The notes: generated by a model from the sequence alone, not told the origin. Shown: positions 16,304-24,133, numbered from the stretch's first letter. The stretch: 27,661 nucleotides of DNA from CAZRNB01 sp964601355 (GCA_964601355.1 CAZRNB010000027.1:1-27661), one strand, 5' to 3'. Made by a program: numbers and translations.

Positions 16304-16332
16304 ATTATATAAATGTATAACATTTAAGTCAA
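16304..16332 (-). promoter_or_regulatory. mntA-hepT promoter with a palindrome filling the spacer
   Basis: On the minus strand TTGACT (16332-16327) and TATAAT (16309-16304) are 17 bases apart, a near-perfect sigma-70 promoter. The spacer TAAATGTTATACATTTA (16326-16310) is a perfect inverted repeat with 7-base arms and a TAT centre, a likely repressor operator. The expected transcript start is about three bases from the mntA ATG. Confidence 0.75.
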
Positions 16333-16339
16333 CCGAGCA

Positions 16340-17914
16340 ATGAGTAAAAATTGGGATTTCAAGCTGCTGATAGAAAATATGATAGGCTCGAAGTTAAAGA
16401 TATACAATCTTAGTGTCATTGATTGCGGCCTTGCCGATTACAGAGAGGTTCTGCAATTACAGCACGAATTGCGAGATAAAAGACGCGAAGGGAAAATACC
16501 TGATACAGTTTTGGTAGTCGAGCACCCCCCTGCCATTACTCTCGGTGCAAGGCAAAACGCAAACAAGCTATTAGTTAGCCCCGAAGAATTGGCAAAACAA
16601 CACATCGACGTAGTGGAAACCCGCCGAGGCGGCGGTGTAACCGCCCATAATCCCGGCCAATTAGTTTTTTATCCGATATTAAACCTTCAACAGCTCGGAC
16701 TGGGAATATCCGAATATATAAGAAAACTGGAAATAATCGGCATTGAGCTGCTCGGCCAATTGGGTATTCACAGTCAACAACGAAAAGGCTTTCCCGGCCT
16801 GTGGATTGGCGACAAAAAAATCGCTTCAATTGGCGTACGCGTATCAAAATCGATAACTTATCACGGAATGGCGATAAACATCCAAAATGATCTAAGTATT
16901 TTCGATTTACTAATACCCTGCGGTTTAGATGGCGTAGAAATTACATCAGTGCTAAAAGAAACCGGCAAGCGCTATTCAATGAACGAGCTACAGAAAAAAT
17001 TAAGTCAATTGCTTATGAAGTATTTTTCATCTTTAGAGGAACAACAAGTCACGAACGACGAGCAACGAAGATTGCCGAGTTGGCTGCGAAGGCCTTTACC
17101 AGCCGGTGAAACTTACAAAAAGGTTGAGGACATATTAAGCTCGCTGGGTCTTGAGACCATTTGCAATAATGCGAATTGTCCTAACCGAGGCGAATGTTGG
17201 TCAAGAGGAACTGCAACGGTTCTGATTCTGGGTAATATCTGCACGCGGAACTGCAAATTTTGCTCGGTCGCAACAGGCAGACCCGCCCTGCCGGATACAT
17301 CCGAGCCATCACTCCTCGCAGAGATGGCAAGGCAATTGCAATTGAAATATCTGGTTATTACCAGCGTTGACCGTGACGATTTACCTGACGGCGGCGTCAG
17401 CCATTTTCGTGATTGCCTAAATTTTGTAAGACAAAAATGTCCCAATATAAAATTTGAGATTTTAACCCCTGATTTCCGTAATTGCCAACGTGAGGCCATA
17501 GATATCCTGCAAGACGCTTTGCCTTTTGTATTCGCTCACAATGTTGAAACGGTACCTTCTCTGTATCCGATTGCCAGAGCCGGCGGAAGCTATCAGATGT
17601 CTTTAAATTTGCTCAAATTAGCCAAGCAGAACTTTGACGGCATTACGACAAAATCCTCAATTATGCTCGGCCTGGGAGAAACCGATGCCGAGGTCGAGCA
17701 GGTATTGAAGGACCTACGAAATGCGGGCTGCGATAGAATTACAATCGGCCAGTATCTAAAGCCGTCAAAAAAATCGCTGGAAGTGGTCGAATACATAAAT
17801 CCTGCAAAATTCAGCTTCTGGCAACAAAAAGCAATCGACCTCGGATTTTCCTGGGTTATAAGCTCGCCATTCGCCCGCAGCTCATATTTCGCTGAAAAAG
17901 AAAGCACTTTATAG
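16340..17914 (+). CDS. LipB-LipA fusion: octanoyltransferase joined to lipoyl synthase
   Basis: 524 residues in one uninterrupted frame. LipB part (about 14-232): RRGGGVTAHNPGQLVFYP (95-112), catalytic lysine K160 (GDKKIASIG) and acyl-accepting cysteine C194 (IPCGLDG). It moves octanoate from acyl-ACP to carrier proteins. LipA part (about 243-524): auxiliary iron-sulfur cluster cysteines C275, C280, C286 (CNNANCPNRGEC), radical-SAM cysteines C301, C305, C308 (CTRNCKFC), and the C-terminal RSSY (513-516) that ligates the auxiliary cluster. It inserts two sulfurs to give lipoate. All key residues are intact in both halves, joined by a short charged linker (SLEEQQVTNDEQ). The start could be ATG 16340 or ATG 16379; neither has a strong ribosome-binding site. 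Confidence 0.93.
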   Translation: MSKNWDFKLLIENMIGSKLKIYNLSVIDCGLADYREVLQLQHELRDKRREGKIPDTVLVVEHPPAITLGARQNANKLLVSPEELAKQHIDVVETRRGGGVTAHNPGQLVFYPILNLQQLGLGISEYIRKLEIIGIELLGQLGIHSQQRKGFPGLWIGDKKIASIGVRVSKSITYHGMAINIQNDLSIFDLLIPCGLDGVEITSVLKETGKRYSMNELQKKLSQLLMKYFSSLEEQQVTNDEQRRLPSWLRRPLPAGETYKKVEDILSSLGLETICNNANCPNRGECWSRGTATVLILGNICTRNCKFCSVATGRPALPDTSEPSLLAEMARQLQLKYLVITSVDRDDLPDGGVSHFRDCLNFVRQKCPNIKFEILTPDFRNCQREAIDILQDALPFVFAHNVETVPSLYPIARAGGSYQMSLNLLKLAKQNFDGITTKSSIMLGLGETDAEVEQVLKDLRNAGCDRITIGQYLKPSKKSLEVVEYINPAKFSFWQQKAIDLGFSWVISSPFARSSYFAEKESTL

Positions 17915-18058
17915 CCGCGATTTCGACTATATCAATAAGCACTTTATCGGACATCCAACCATATAATAAATATTCTATGCGATGCCAAACTTATTGCCTT
18001 GTAATAAACAAAAATGAGGTCATAATTTAATAAGAGGCGCGTTTTTCGGAGGGTGAAA

Positions 18059-19447
18059 ATGGCACCTGCATATAGATCTCTTTTTTCACATCGACACGGG
18101 GTCGTACTTATCATATCTATGATATTTGTAGTTATGTTCACCGCCCTGCTTGTCAGCATGGCAGTGATGTCCGGCACAAATGTACAGATAGCCACAAATC
18201 AGCACAAGGCAAATTGCGCCAGAGCCTGTGCCGAATCGGGACAGCAAATAATTCGCCTATGGTTAAATAATGTCTCAATAGCCGGCACCACGGCTCAAAA
18301 TCTAAGGCTCAGCGAAATAGCAAGTTCCCTTCAATCAATAGCCTATCAGACCTCTAATACCACACTTAGCTACGATGGCTCAAGCATAACGCTTCCGAGC
18401 ATTATGCTCGATTCAGCCAAAGGCCAAAGTTTTTCAGCCGTTATTACACAAACCGACCCTAATGAACTGCGGGTAGATGTCACTGGCGTCCATAGTCAGC
18501 TCAGCAAAACAATAAGTGTCAATTACACATTAGCCGAAAGAGCAAATACAGTATTTGATTTTGCCGTAGCAACCAGAGGCCCTCTATCACTGTCAGGTAA
18601 CGTCGAGCTTGAAGGTGTTAATCTGTCCGTCGAATCGAGTGTGTATATTGAAAGTGATAATTCAAATTTAGCGCTTTCGATAATCGGCAATTCACGAATA
18701 GCGGGAAATGTAAGCATTGTCAATCCAGGTGCAAGCGTTTATTTACAAGGAGCAAAAGCAGGTATAGGCGGCCAAACAGGTCAGGCCGCTATAAATAACC
18801 ACGTTTCATTCGGCGTCCCGGCAAGCACGTTTCCAGAGCCGGACCCAGGTTATTTCGAGCATTATGTTTCCGGCATAATCGATTCAAATACTAATGTCTC
18901 CTTAAATTCAACTTTTGAGAACATAAGAATTCTGGCCGGGACAAATCCGTCTTTTACGGGTAATATCACTCTCAGAGGAGTCGTCTTTATAGAGGCTCCT
19001 AATGTAGTAACATTTGCCGGAAATACAACAATAACAGGCATAATCGTCGGTAACGGCGATTTAAATGACAACTCTGGAACAAATAAGATTAGCTTTTCCG
19101 GCAACGTCGTTAGCTATCCCATTACCGAGCTTCCCGCTGAAGAGCGATTCGCCCAGCTCCGTAGCGAAACCGGCACTTTTCTTATTGCTCCGGGCTTTAG
19201 CGCATCTTTTGGCGGAAACTTCAACACGATGAATGGCACTATAGCAGCCAGCGGAATCCGATTCTATGGCAACGCAGGCGGTACAATCAGCGGCTCTATA
19301 ATAAATTACTCTGATAACGAGTCTCAAATCACCGGTAATAGCGACCTTTACTTCAACCGATCCGGCACAGTCCATGTGCCTGCCGGCTTTATGCCGGAGA
19401 TAGTATTACAATACGAGCCGTCCTCCTACTCGGAAAATGTGCTTTGA
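18059..19447 (+). CDS. PilX-like protein with beta-rich repeat body, copy 1
   Basis: 462 residues. The N-terminus has a basic segment then GVVLIISMIFVVMFTALLVS (about 12-31), a pilin-like membrane helix followed by NQHKANCARACAESGQ, matching the PilX N-terminal pattern (minor type IV pilus component). It lacks the glutamate at +5 of classical prepilins. Residues ~175-420 consist of many short strands with repeated G-N-x-x-x-x-G turns (LSGNVELEG, IIGNSRIAGNVSI, TGNITLRGV, AGNTTITGIIVG), which suggests a stacked beta-helix or bactofilin-like body outside the cell. The start ATG 18059 is preferred over GTG 18053 because GGAGGG lies five bases upstream of the ATG. A mobile element sits right after the stop codon. 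Confidence 0.8.
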   Translation: MAPAYRSLFSHRHGVVLIISMIFVVMFTALLVSMAVMSGTNVQIATNQHKANCARACAESGQQIIRLWLNNVSIAGTTAQNLRLSEIASSLQSIAYQTSNTTLSYDGSSITLPSIMLDSAKGQSFSAVITQTDPNELRVDVTGVHSQLSKTISVNYTLAERANTVFDFAVATRGPLSLSGNVELEGVNLSVESSVYIESDNSNLALSIIGNSRIAGNVSIVNPGASVYLQGAKAGIGGQTGQAAINNHVSFGVPASTFPEPDPGYFEHYVSGIIDSNTNVSLNSTFENIRILAGTNPSFTGNITLRGVVFIEAPNVVTFAGNTTITGIIVGNGDLNDNSGTNKISFSGNVVSYPITELPAEERFAQLRSETGTFLIAPGFSASFGGNFNTMNGTIAASGIRFYGNAGGTISGSIINYSDNESQITGNSDLYFNRSGTVHVPAGFMPEIVLQYEPSSYSENVL

Positions 19448-19455
19448 TCAAGTTA

Positions 19456-19636
19456 CTCAAACTGACCGATTTTCATGTCATGCTGAGCCGATAGGCGAAG
19501 CATCTGGCCTGAGAAGAAGAAAATCCAATATTTTCGAGAGCCAGATTCTTCGCTTCGCTCAGAATGACATGCTGTTGTATGCTGTTTGTGGCAAAGAACT
19601 TACAGTTATTATCGCTTTTATATCGGTCAGTTTGAG
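19456..19636. mobile_element. MITE-like element with perfect 15-bp ends and 8-bp target duplication
   Basis: The left end CTCAAACTGACCGAT (19456-19470) is the exact reverse complement of the right end ATCGGTCAGTTTGAG (19622-19636). The sequence TCAAGTTA flanks it on both sides (19448-19455 and 19637-19644), a perfect 8-base direct repeat expected from transposition. Inside is a long imperfect palindrome of the GTCATGCTGAG type (19475-19570) and ~51 unique bases. It has no coding capacity (181 bases), so it would need a transposase in trans. The left duplication starts immediately after the stop codon of the upstream gene. Confidence 0.88.
19475..19570. repeat. REP-like palindrome (GTCATGCTGAGC type) inside the mobile element
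   Basis: The left arm ATGTCATGCTGAGC...CGAAGCATCTGG faces the right arm CCAGATTCTTCGCTTCGC then TCAGAATGACAT, imperfectly inverted, with a ~33-base loop. Palindromes of this type are common in bacterial spacers. Confidence 0.8.
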
Positions 19637-19788
19637 TCAAGTTAATTAGCCAATTAGCTGATTAGTTAACTGGTATCTAAGTCACTAATCCTCTTTGCCT
19701 TCAATATAAATATTTCTTATATTTTATTTGACACTTAGAAGTTTCCTTTGAACTGCAATCTAAAGAGGGAGTTTTTCTACAAAGAAAA

Positions 19789-21408
19789 ATGACGCTCACC
19801 AAAGAAATAATTCGCCGCCATCGCCGTGGTACTGTGCTGATTCTATCTATGATATTTGTTCTGCTCTTTTCCGCACTGGCTGTCAGCATGGTAGCTATTT
19901 CCGGCACAAACGTTCAGCTTGCCTCAAATCAGCACAAAATCAGCTCTGCTCTATCAGCAGCACTTTCCGGCCTGGATTGTGGCAGATACGTAGTTAAAAC
20001 AGTTATTCTGGATGAAACCGTACGAAATTTTGTCTCAGATAATGAGGCAAATACGGTATGGAGCGATTTATGTCAGCATCTTCAGGCCATCGCCATCGAC
20101 GGACAGATAGTTCCATCTGCAAGCCGATTCACAGATTCTCAGGGAAGCGGCGATCAAATCATCACCTCACAAATCAACTTCGGCAGTCCAAACGTGGCCT
20201 TTTCAATAAGGTTTTATCGGTATGATAATGATTGGCATACGATTAAATTGCAGGCGATTGGAAACAACGGCCAAGTATCTAAAAAGATAACGTTGGATAT
20301 GAAAATTACAAAAGACAGGCAGGTTTTAAATTACGCTATCGCCAGCAGAGGCCGAATGTGGCTGACCGGCAATACAACCATTCATGGAGACGTCTTCAGC
20401 TCCTGGAACCGCTCCGAGATTCCGCCGTATAATATGACCAGTGACTCAAGAGTAGAAGGCACTATCAATACGGTTTTAACCCTGCAACAGATTCAAGCCC
20501 GAGATTACCAGTTAGAAACCCTCGATGAATACGACAACCCGATGTTTGATGAAGAAGGAAACCGTATTTATAGTTCTCAGGATGAAATTCAGGCCTATCA
20601 TAATGGTATAAACTATGGACAGCCTTATGAAGACATGCCTGGTATGGACATCTCTGATTATAATACCGACCTTTATAAGATCGGCTTGGCGACAATCCCA
20701 TCCTGTCCGACGTCGCAGAGAAAAGTCGAGTATTTTCCTCACGCCGCCGGTAACTACTCCAGGCCGCGAGACGGCTCAAGCACATCCTTTACCAGACATG
20801 TATATCAGAATCAGACGCTCACCAATGCGTTGCTGCCCCTCAATAGGCACGCCCTTTTCAAAAATTGTACGTTTGAAGGAGCATTGTATATTGATTGCTC
20901 AAAAACTAGCACTTCCAAATCTTACACTAACAATGTCCGTTTTGAGAATTGCACCTTCAATGGCACAATCATTACCAATGTACCTCAGTCATTGAACTGG
21001 GTTAACAATTGCCTGTATTTCACAGGCGAAGCCGCATTCAATAATCAGGCCGACATTCAGGAAGCCACAATACTTGCTCCTCATTTTAATGTCAACCTGG
21101 GCAATACCAATCCGCAGCAGAGCGACAACAACTTGCTCACTGGCGCAATTGTTGGCGGCATTGTTGATGTGCGCGGCAATGCACAAATCTATGGAACGAT
21201 TATATCCATGGCTGATACGACGGCCTACAGCAGTGGATATGTGACTAATATTGGTGCTACTCTCGATGATGGAGGCTCCGAGACGACCGAGTTAGGCGAC
21301 ATAGGCGTCATCGCTATCACGCCGGAAGAAGACAAAATGCTGCCCAGTGGAGTCACCAGTCCCATCGTCATTAAGCCTTTACAAAATACTTATTGTGAAC
21401 GTTTGTGA
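19789..21408 (+). CDS. PilX-like protein with beta-rich repeat body, copy 2
   Basis: 539 residues, paralogue of the gene at 18059. Basic MTLTKEIIRRHRR, then GTVLILSMIFVLLFSALAVS (about 14-33), followed by MVAISGTNVQLASNQHK, nearly identical to copy 1 over this stretch. The position of AESG in copy 1 reads ALSG here. Residues ~180-510 again carry beta-strand turns: NYAIASRGRMWLTGNTTIHGDV, LTGAIVGGIVDVRGNAQIYGTI. An inserted, tyrosine- and acid-rich region (about 225-300) is not in copy 1. Expected to be exported and anchored by the N-terminal helix, possibly within a type IV pilus-like machine whose other genes are not in the window. A GAGGGAG lies ~20 bases before the start, too far to be ideal. 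Confidence 0.8.
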   Translation: MTLTKEIIRRHRRGTVLILSMIFVLLFSALAVSMVAISGTNVQLASNQHKISSALSAALSGLDCGRYVVKTVILDETVRNFVSDNEANTVWSDLCQHLQAIAIDGQIVPSASRFTDSQGSGDQIITSQINFGSPNVAFSIRFYRYDNDWHTIKLQAIGNNGQVSKKITLDMKITKDRQVLNYAIASRGRMWLTGNTTIHGDVFSSWNRSEIPPYNMTSDSRVEGTINTVLTLQQIQARDYQLETLDEYDNPMFDEEGNRIYSSQDEIQAYHNGINYGQPYEDMPGMDISDYNTDLYKIGLATIPSCPTSQRKVEYFPHAAGNYSRPRDGSSTSFTRHVYQNQTLTNALLPLNRHALFKNCTFEGALYIDCSKTSTSKSYTNNVRFENCTFNGTIITNVPQSLNWVNNCLYFTGEAAFNNQADIQEATILAPHFNVNLGNTNPQQSDNNLLTGAIVGGIVDVRGNAQIYGTIISMADTTAYSSGYVTNIGATLDDGGSETTELGDIGVIAITPEEDKMLPSGVTSPIVIKPLQNTYCERL

Positions 21409-21469
21409 GATTTATATCTTTGTGACGTAAATCAAATAAAAGCTGGATTACTATTGAAAGGTCAACAAA

Positions 21470-21643
21470 ATGAAGAGATCGCTTGTAAATATCTTAATAC
21501 TCGTTTTGCTGCTTGCTGGGCTGCTGATTGCAACTGAAGACATTTGCCGGGCATATCTGGATTCTAATGCTAAAATTGTCTTTTCCTCCGACACAGACGA
21601 GCCAAATGAGCCAGAGCCGGAGCCTGAACCTGAAGCTTTTTGA
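21470..21643 (+). CDS. Small membrane peptide with acidic EPEP tail
   Basis: 57 residues: basic start MKRS, a hydrophobic helix (about 5-22, NILILVLLLAGLLIAT), then a short polar part and the tail DEPNEPEPEPEPEAF. AAAGGT lies seven bases upstream of the ATG. It starts 61 bases after the second PilX-like gene on the same strand, so it may share its transcript. No family is recognised. The reverse frame over this region, rich in GSGSGS, is only the shadow of the EPEP codons. Confidence is moderate because the gene is short, but start site, membrane helix and tail are coherent. Confidence 0.55.
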   Translation: MKRSLVNILILVLLLAGLLIATEDICRAYLDSNAKIVFSSDTDEPNEPEPEPEPEAF

Positions 21644-21690
21644 AGAATTTCCGCATTACTTTTATGAGTGAATGAGTCGGTGAAATCTAC

Positions 21691-21753
21691 GATAGGAACA
21701 GCCGACATTTTCTTAAAAATATTACTAATCTGAAATGATTGGCTGTTCCTATC
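21691..21753. repeat. Perfect 13-bp inverted repeat at the convergent gene ends
   Basis: GATAGGAACAGCC (21691-21703) and GGCTGTTCCTATC (21741-21753) are exact reverse complements, separated by 37 AT-rich bases. The right arm covers the stop codon of the minus-strand amidase gene. It may act as a bidirectional end-of-transcript structure or be a small repeat element. Confidence 0.8.
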
Positions 21754-22417
21754 TATTGAGCATTGTTTTAAGCTGAGCCAAAGGAAATTTTTTGCCGGGG
21801 CAGGCGGTTTTTTGTGCCCCCGGCGTTGAATTGTGGCCATAAACACGGTTTTTGGGAATACCGTACCGCGTCTGCAGGAAACTCATTAACTTAACAAGTG
21901 ACTGCATCTGCCGCGACGTAGGCGCCGACTGATCAAAATTACCAACCAGACAAATCCCCACAGCACTTTCATTAGCCCAATTATCAGGCGTCTTACAATG
22001 TGCTCCCGTTCGCTGTTCCAGCCAGCGAAACGTAACTTCAACCTCGCCGTCACCACTATCGATGCCATTGCCTATAACAAAATCGTAGCCAACGCCCTCC
22101 CAATGATTACCTTCTCTGTGCCACTGGTCAAATATAGCTGCATTTCCATTTTCCGTCGCTGAATGGTGAAGAACTATAGCCGACCACTTTCTTTCTAATC
22201 TTGAAGGTGGCCACCAGTCCACGGGTATGTTTTTATCAACGTTTTTTTCAAGTCTCGCCGCCCGTTCAACCGGTACCTGTGGCTTAACCGGCACATAACC
22301 CGGCCTGGCAGGTTCGTACATAATCCGAGGCATTGGCTCTTCATTATATATACAACCACTTAAAACAACAAAAAAACTACAAACAATAAAAGTCCTCAAA
22401 AATATTCCCCTATTCAT
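21749..22417 (-). CDS. N-acetylmuramoyl-L-alanine amidase lipoprotein (Amidase_2 / PGRP fold)
   Basis: 222 residues. Signal peptide with lipobox LSGC (19-22), then a proline-rich tether (about 25-70). The amidase domain (about 75-220) has IVLHHSATENG (zinc ligand within H84-H85), YDFVIGNG, VGICLVGNFD, and YGHNSTPGAQKTACPGKKFP with the other ligands H195 and C206. The family cleaves the bond between muramic acid and the first alanine of peptidoglycan. Lipidation should hold it in a membrane facing the wall. It lies 42 bases after the RsbW-like gene on the same strand, so it may belong to the partner-switch operon. Confidence 0.9.
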   Translation of the reverse strand: MNRGIFLRTFIVCSFFVVLSGCIYNEEPMPRIMYEPARPGYVPVKPQVPVERAARLEKNVDKNIPVDWWPPSRLERKWSAIVLHHSATENGNAAIFDQWHREGNHWEGVGYDFVIGNGIDSGDGEVEVTFRWLEQRTGAHCKTPDNWANESAVGICLVGNFDQSAPTSRQMQSLVKLMSFLQTRYGIPKNRVYGHNSTPGAQKTACPGKKFPLAQLKTMLNR

Positions 22418-22459
22418 CTTCCCCCGCTTGCTGCTTTATCTCTAACAAAGCCCTGCTAA

Positions 22460-22915
22460 TCACGTCTGCGTTAAAATCCGGCTTTGGTTCAGATCCGGCT
22501 TTTCTTTATACCTGACCATACGTACACAATTGCCATGCTTATTAAACTCAACTACGTCCATATACGAGTTTATCAGGAGCAATCCCCTGCCCGCCAGCTT
22601 ATAAAGGTTCTCTCCGAATCTCGGATCCGGAACCGTCTCCGGATTAAAGCCTTCACCCTGATCCGTGAGAGAGATTTCAACTTTATCTAAACCAACTGAA
22701 TAATCAATTCTGACCTTTTTGCCTGCGTCCATCTTATTACCATGCTTTATGGCATTAAGAAAAGCTTCTTCCATCGCCAAATGAACCGCGAAAATATCTT
22801 CTTCGCTAAAGCCATTTCCTTTAAGGCTCGACATGATACGTCCATAGATATCATTAATAGCTGAAGGTTCACTTTCGACACACTCCGAACCACTGATTGG
22901 TGTTTCTAACGCCAT
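22460..22915 (-). CDS. RsbW-like anti-sigma factor / serine kinase (GHKL ATPase)
   Basis: 151 residues, a single HATPase domain. N box EEAFLNAIKHGN (49-60), G1 box DQGEGFNP (85-92) and G2-type GRGLLLI (109-115) are present, the hallmarks of RsbW/SpoIIAB-type kinases. Such proteins hold a sigma factor or another target and phosphorylate a STAS antagonist. The start ATG 22915 gives a ~15-residue acidic lead that includes a CVESEPSA segment. It lies 120 bases downstream of the STAS gene on the same strand, and the pair is probably functional together. No sigma factor gene is nearby, so the target is unknown. Confidence 0.88.
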   Translation of the reverse strand: MALETPISGSECVESEPSAINDIYGRIMSSLKGNGFSEEDIFAVHLAMEEAFLNAIKHGNKMDAGKKVRIDYSVGLDKVEISLTDQGEGFNPETVPDPRFGENLYKLAGRGLLLINSYMDVVEFNKHGNCVRMVRYKEKPDLNQSRILTQT

Positions 22916-23035
22916 AGGTTCCCACCTACTTATGCTAAAACAGCCGACATAAAAACTAAGCTATTTGCATATTAATCACACCTGCCGACGACCAGCCTTA
23001 TGTCGTTATTTCTCAGCGTAGCTAAAACACACCGG

Positions 23036-23407
23036 CTAATCTGTCTCGGGCAGATTTTCGATTGCGCTTTCAATATCTTTGTAAATATCAAATACTTTCG
23101 TAAGCCGTGTTATCTTAAAAATTTCGTGGATCCTCGGATTTATATTACAAAGTCTTAGCCTGCCTTCATGTTCATAAATCCTCTTGCTTATCCTTATCAA
23201 AAGACCTAAGACGGCAGAAGACAAAAACCGAACATTGCAAAAATCTAAAATCAAATTGATTCCTCCTGATGCGGATTCAACGACAGACATGATCGACTCC
23301 TGAAGCACCTTGATATCATTCTCTTCGAGGATTTTTTCGTCGGTAAAAGTTATTATTGTTACGTTCTTGATATACTCTACACTTATTCTTGGCTTAATCT
23401 CAGCCAT
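23036..23407 (-). CDS. STAS-domain anti-anti-sigma factor
   Basis: 123 residues, one STAS domain with no extra parts. The family's phosphorylated serine lies in DFCNVRFLSSAVLGLLI (S63 or S64, just after the conserved LDF...V strand). When unphosphorylated, such proteins bind the RsbW-type kinase and release its target. The start ATG 23407 is chosen because AGGGAGATT lies six bases upstream. The earlier in-frame ATG at 23428 adds MFFREIN and lacks a site. It is the first gene of the apparent STAS-kinase-amidase run. Confidence 0.9.
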   Translation of the reverse strand: MAEIKPRISVEYIKNVTIITFTDEKILEENDIKVLQESIMSVVESASGGINLILDFCNVRFLSSAVLGLLIRISKRIYEHEGRLRLCNINPRIHEIFKITRLTKVFDIYKDIESAIENLPETD

Positions 23408-23740
23408 GTTAATCTCCCTAAAAAACATTAAAATTAAACCGAAATCCTATGTCAGAAGCCGTCAGATGTCAAGTTTTTTGCATATCAGGAAAATTTTTTA
23501 CCTACCGGCCACTTTGTTCATAGTTAATTGTTCATTGTGCAATGAACTACGAGCTATAAACAAATTTTGTTTATTTTAGAGATAAAATCCTTGCAATTTT
23601 CGACACCGATAGATAATATGTGTAACGTTACTTTTTCGTGCAGCGTATAGCATTCAGCGAAAAGGCAATTGGTCATGGCGTAAGCCATGCTGTGCATTAC
23701 CAGTTATTATTCACCAATTAGGAACTTAAAGGAGATTAGA
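23408..23740. other. 333-base divergent spacer between STAS and Rrf2 genes
   Basis: AT-rich and non-coding. It holds a small hairpin around 23530-23545 (TTCATTGTGCAATGAA), the palindrome AACAAATTTTGTTT near 23559, a promoter candidate (23591-23619) and a hairpin with a GTAA tetraloop (CATGGC 23674-23679 with GCCATG 23684-23689) in the putative rrf2 leader. Confidence 0.65.
23591..23619 (+). promoter_or_regulatory. Candidate sigma-70 promoter for the Rrf2 gene
   Basis: TTGCAA (23591-23596) and TAATAT (23614-23619) are separated by exactly 17 bases. The transcript would begin near 23626 and have a leader of ~115 bases before ATG 23741, containing the GTAA-loop hairpin at 23674-23689. Confidence 0.45.
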
Positions 23741-24133
23741 ATGAGAATAAGCAGATCCACGGGATACGCGATTCTTGCGGCTGGTTACATTGCCAAAAAC
23801 CAGGATAAAAAAACCGTTTTGTCTCAAAATATATCTAAGGAATATGATATACCTCTGGAATACCTGCTCAAGATACTGCAACAACTGGTCAGAGCAAACG
23901 TGCTGAACAGCAAAAGAGGACCTCGCGGCGGATTCTCGTTAGCCAAATCAACCAAACAGATTTCAATGCTCGAAATAATTGAAGCCGTCGATGGTCCCAT
24001 GACCGGTCATTTGAACATAGCCGATCAGGCAGGCGGCGATAAATTCAGCATTCGTGCCGAGCAAGCTTATGAAAAAGCAGTAGCTCAAACAAAAAGCTCC
24101 CTCGAAAAGGCAAAACTATCAAGTTTGCTCTAA
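23741..24133 (+). CDS. Rrf2-family transcriptional regulator without cysteines
   Basis: 130 residues. Winged-helix domain (about 1-85): MRISRSTGYAILAAGYIAKN, the recognition region QNISKEYDIPLEYLLKILQQLVRANVLNS and the wing KRGPRGGFSLAKS, all typical of Rrf2 (IscR/NsrR/CymR relatives). The three cysteines that hold an Fe-S cluster in IscR and NsrR are missing; the protein has no cysteine at all. It may therefore respond to another signal, as CymR-type members do. The start ATG 23741 has AAAGGAGATT upstream. A longer reading frame from 23687 lacks a site. Confidence 0.9.
   Translation: MRISRSTGYAILAAGYIAKNQDKKTVLSQNISKEYDIPLEYLLKILQQLVRANVLNSKRGPRGGFSLAKSTKQISMLEIIEAVDGPMTGHLNIADQAGGDKFSIRAEQAYEKAVAQTKSSLEKAKLSSLL

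Larger units (their letters stand above)
19448..19788. other. Spacer between the two PilX-like genes, mostly a mobile element
   Basis: 341 bases. The first ~200 are the MITE-like element with its target duplications. The remainder (19645-19788) is AT-rich and should carry the promoter of the second PilX-like gene. No coding frame is supported. Confidence 0.8.

Noticed and set aside
21451..21846. A 131-codon minus-strand frame rich in GSGSGS
   Set aside because: It overlaps the end of the amidase gene in another frame and its repeats are just the reverse of EPEP codons of the small plus-strand gene.
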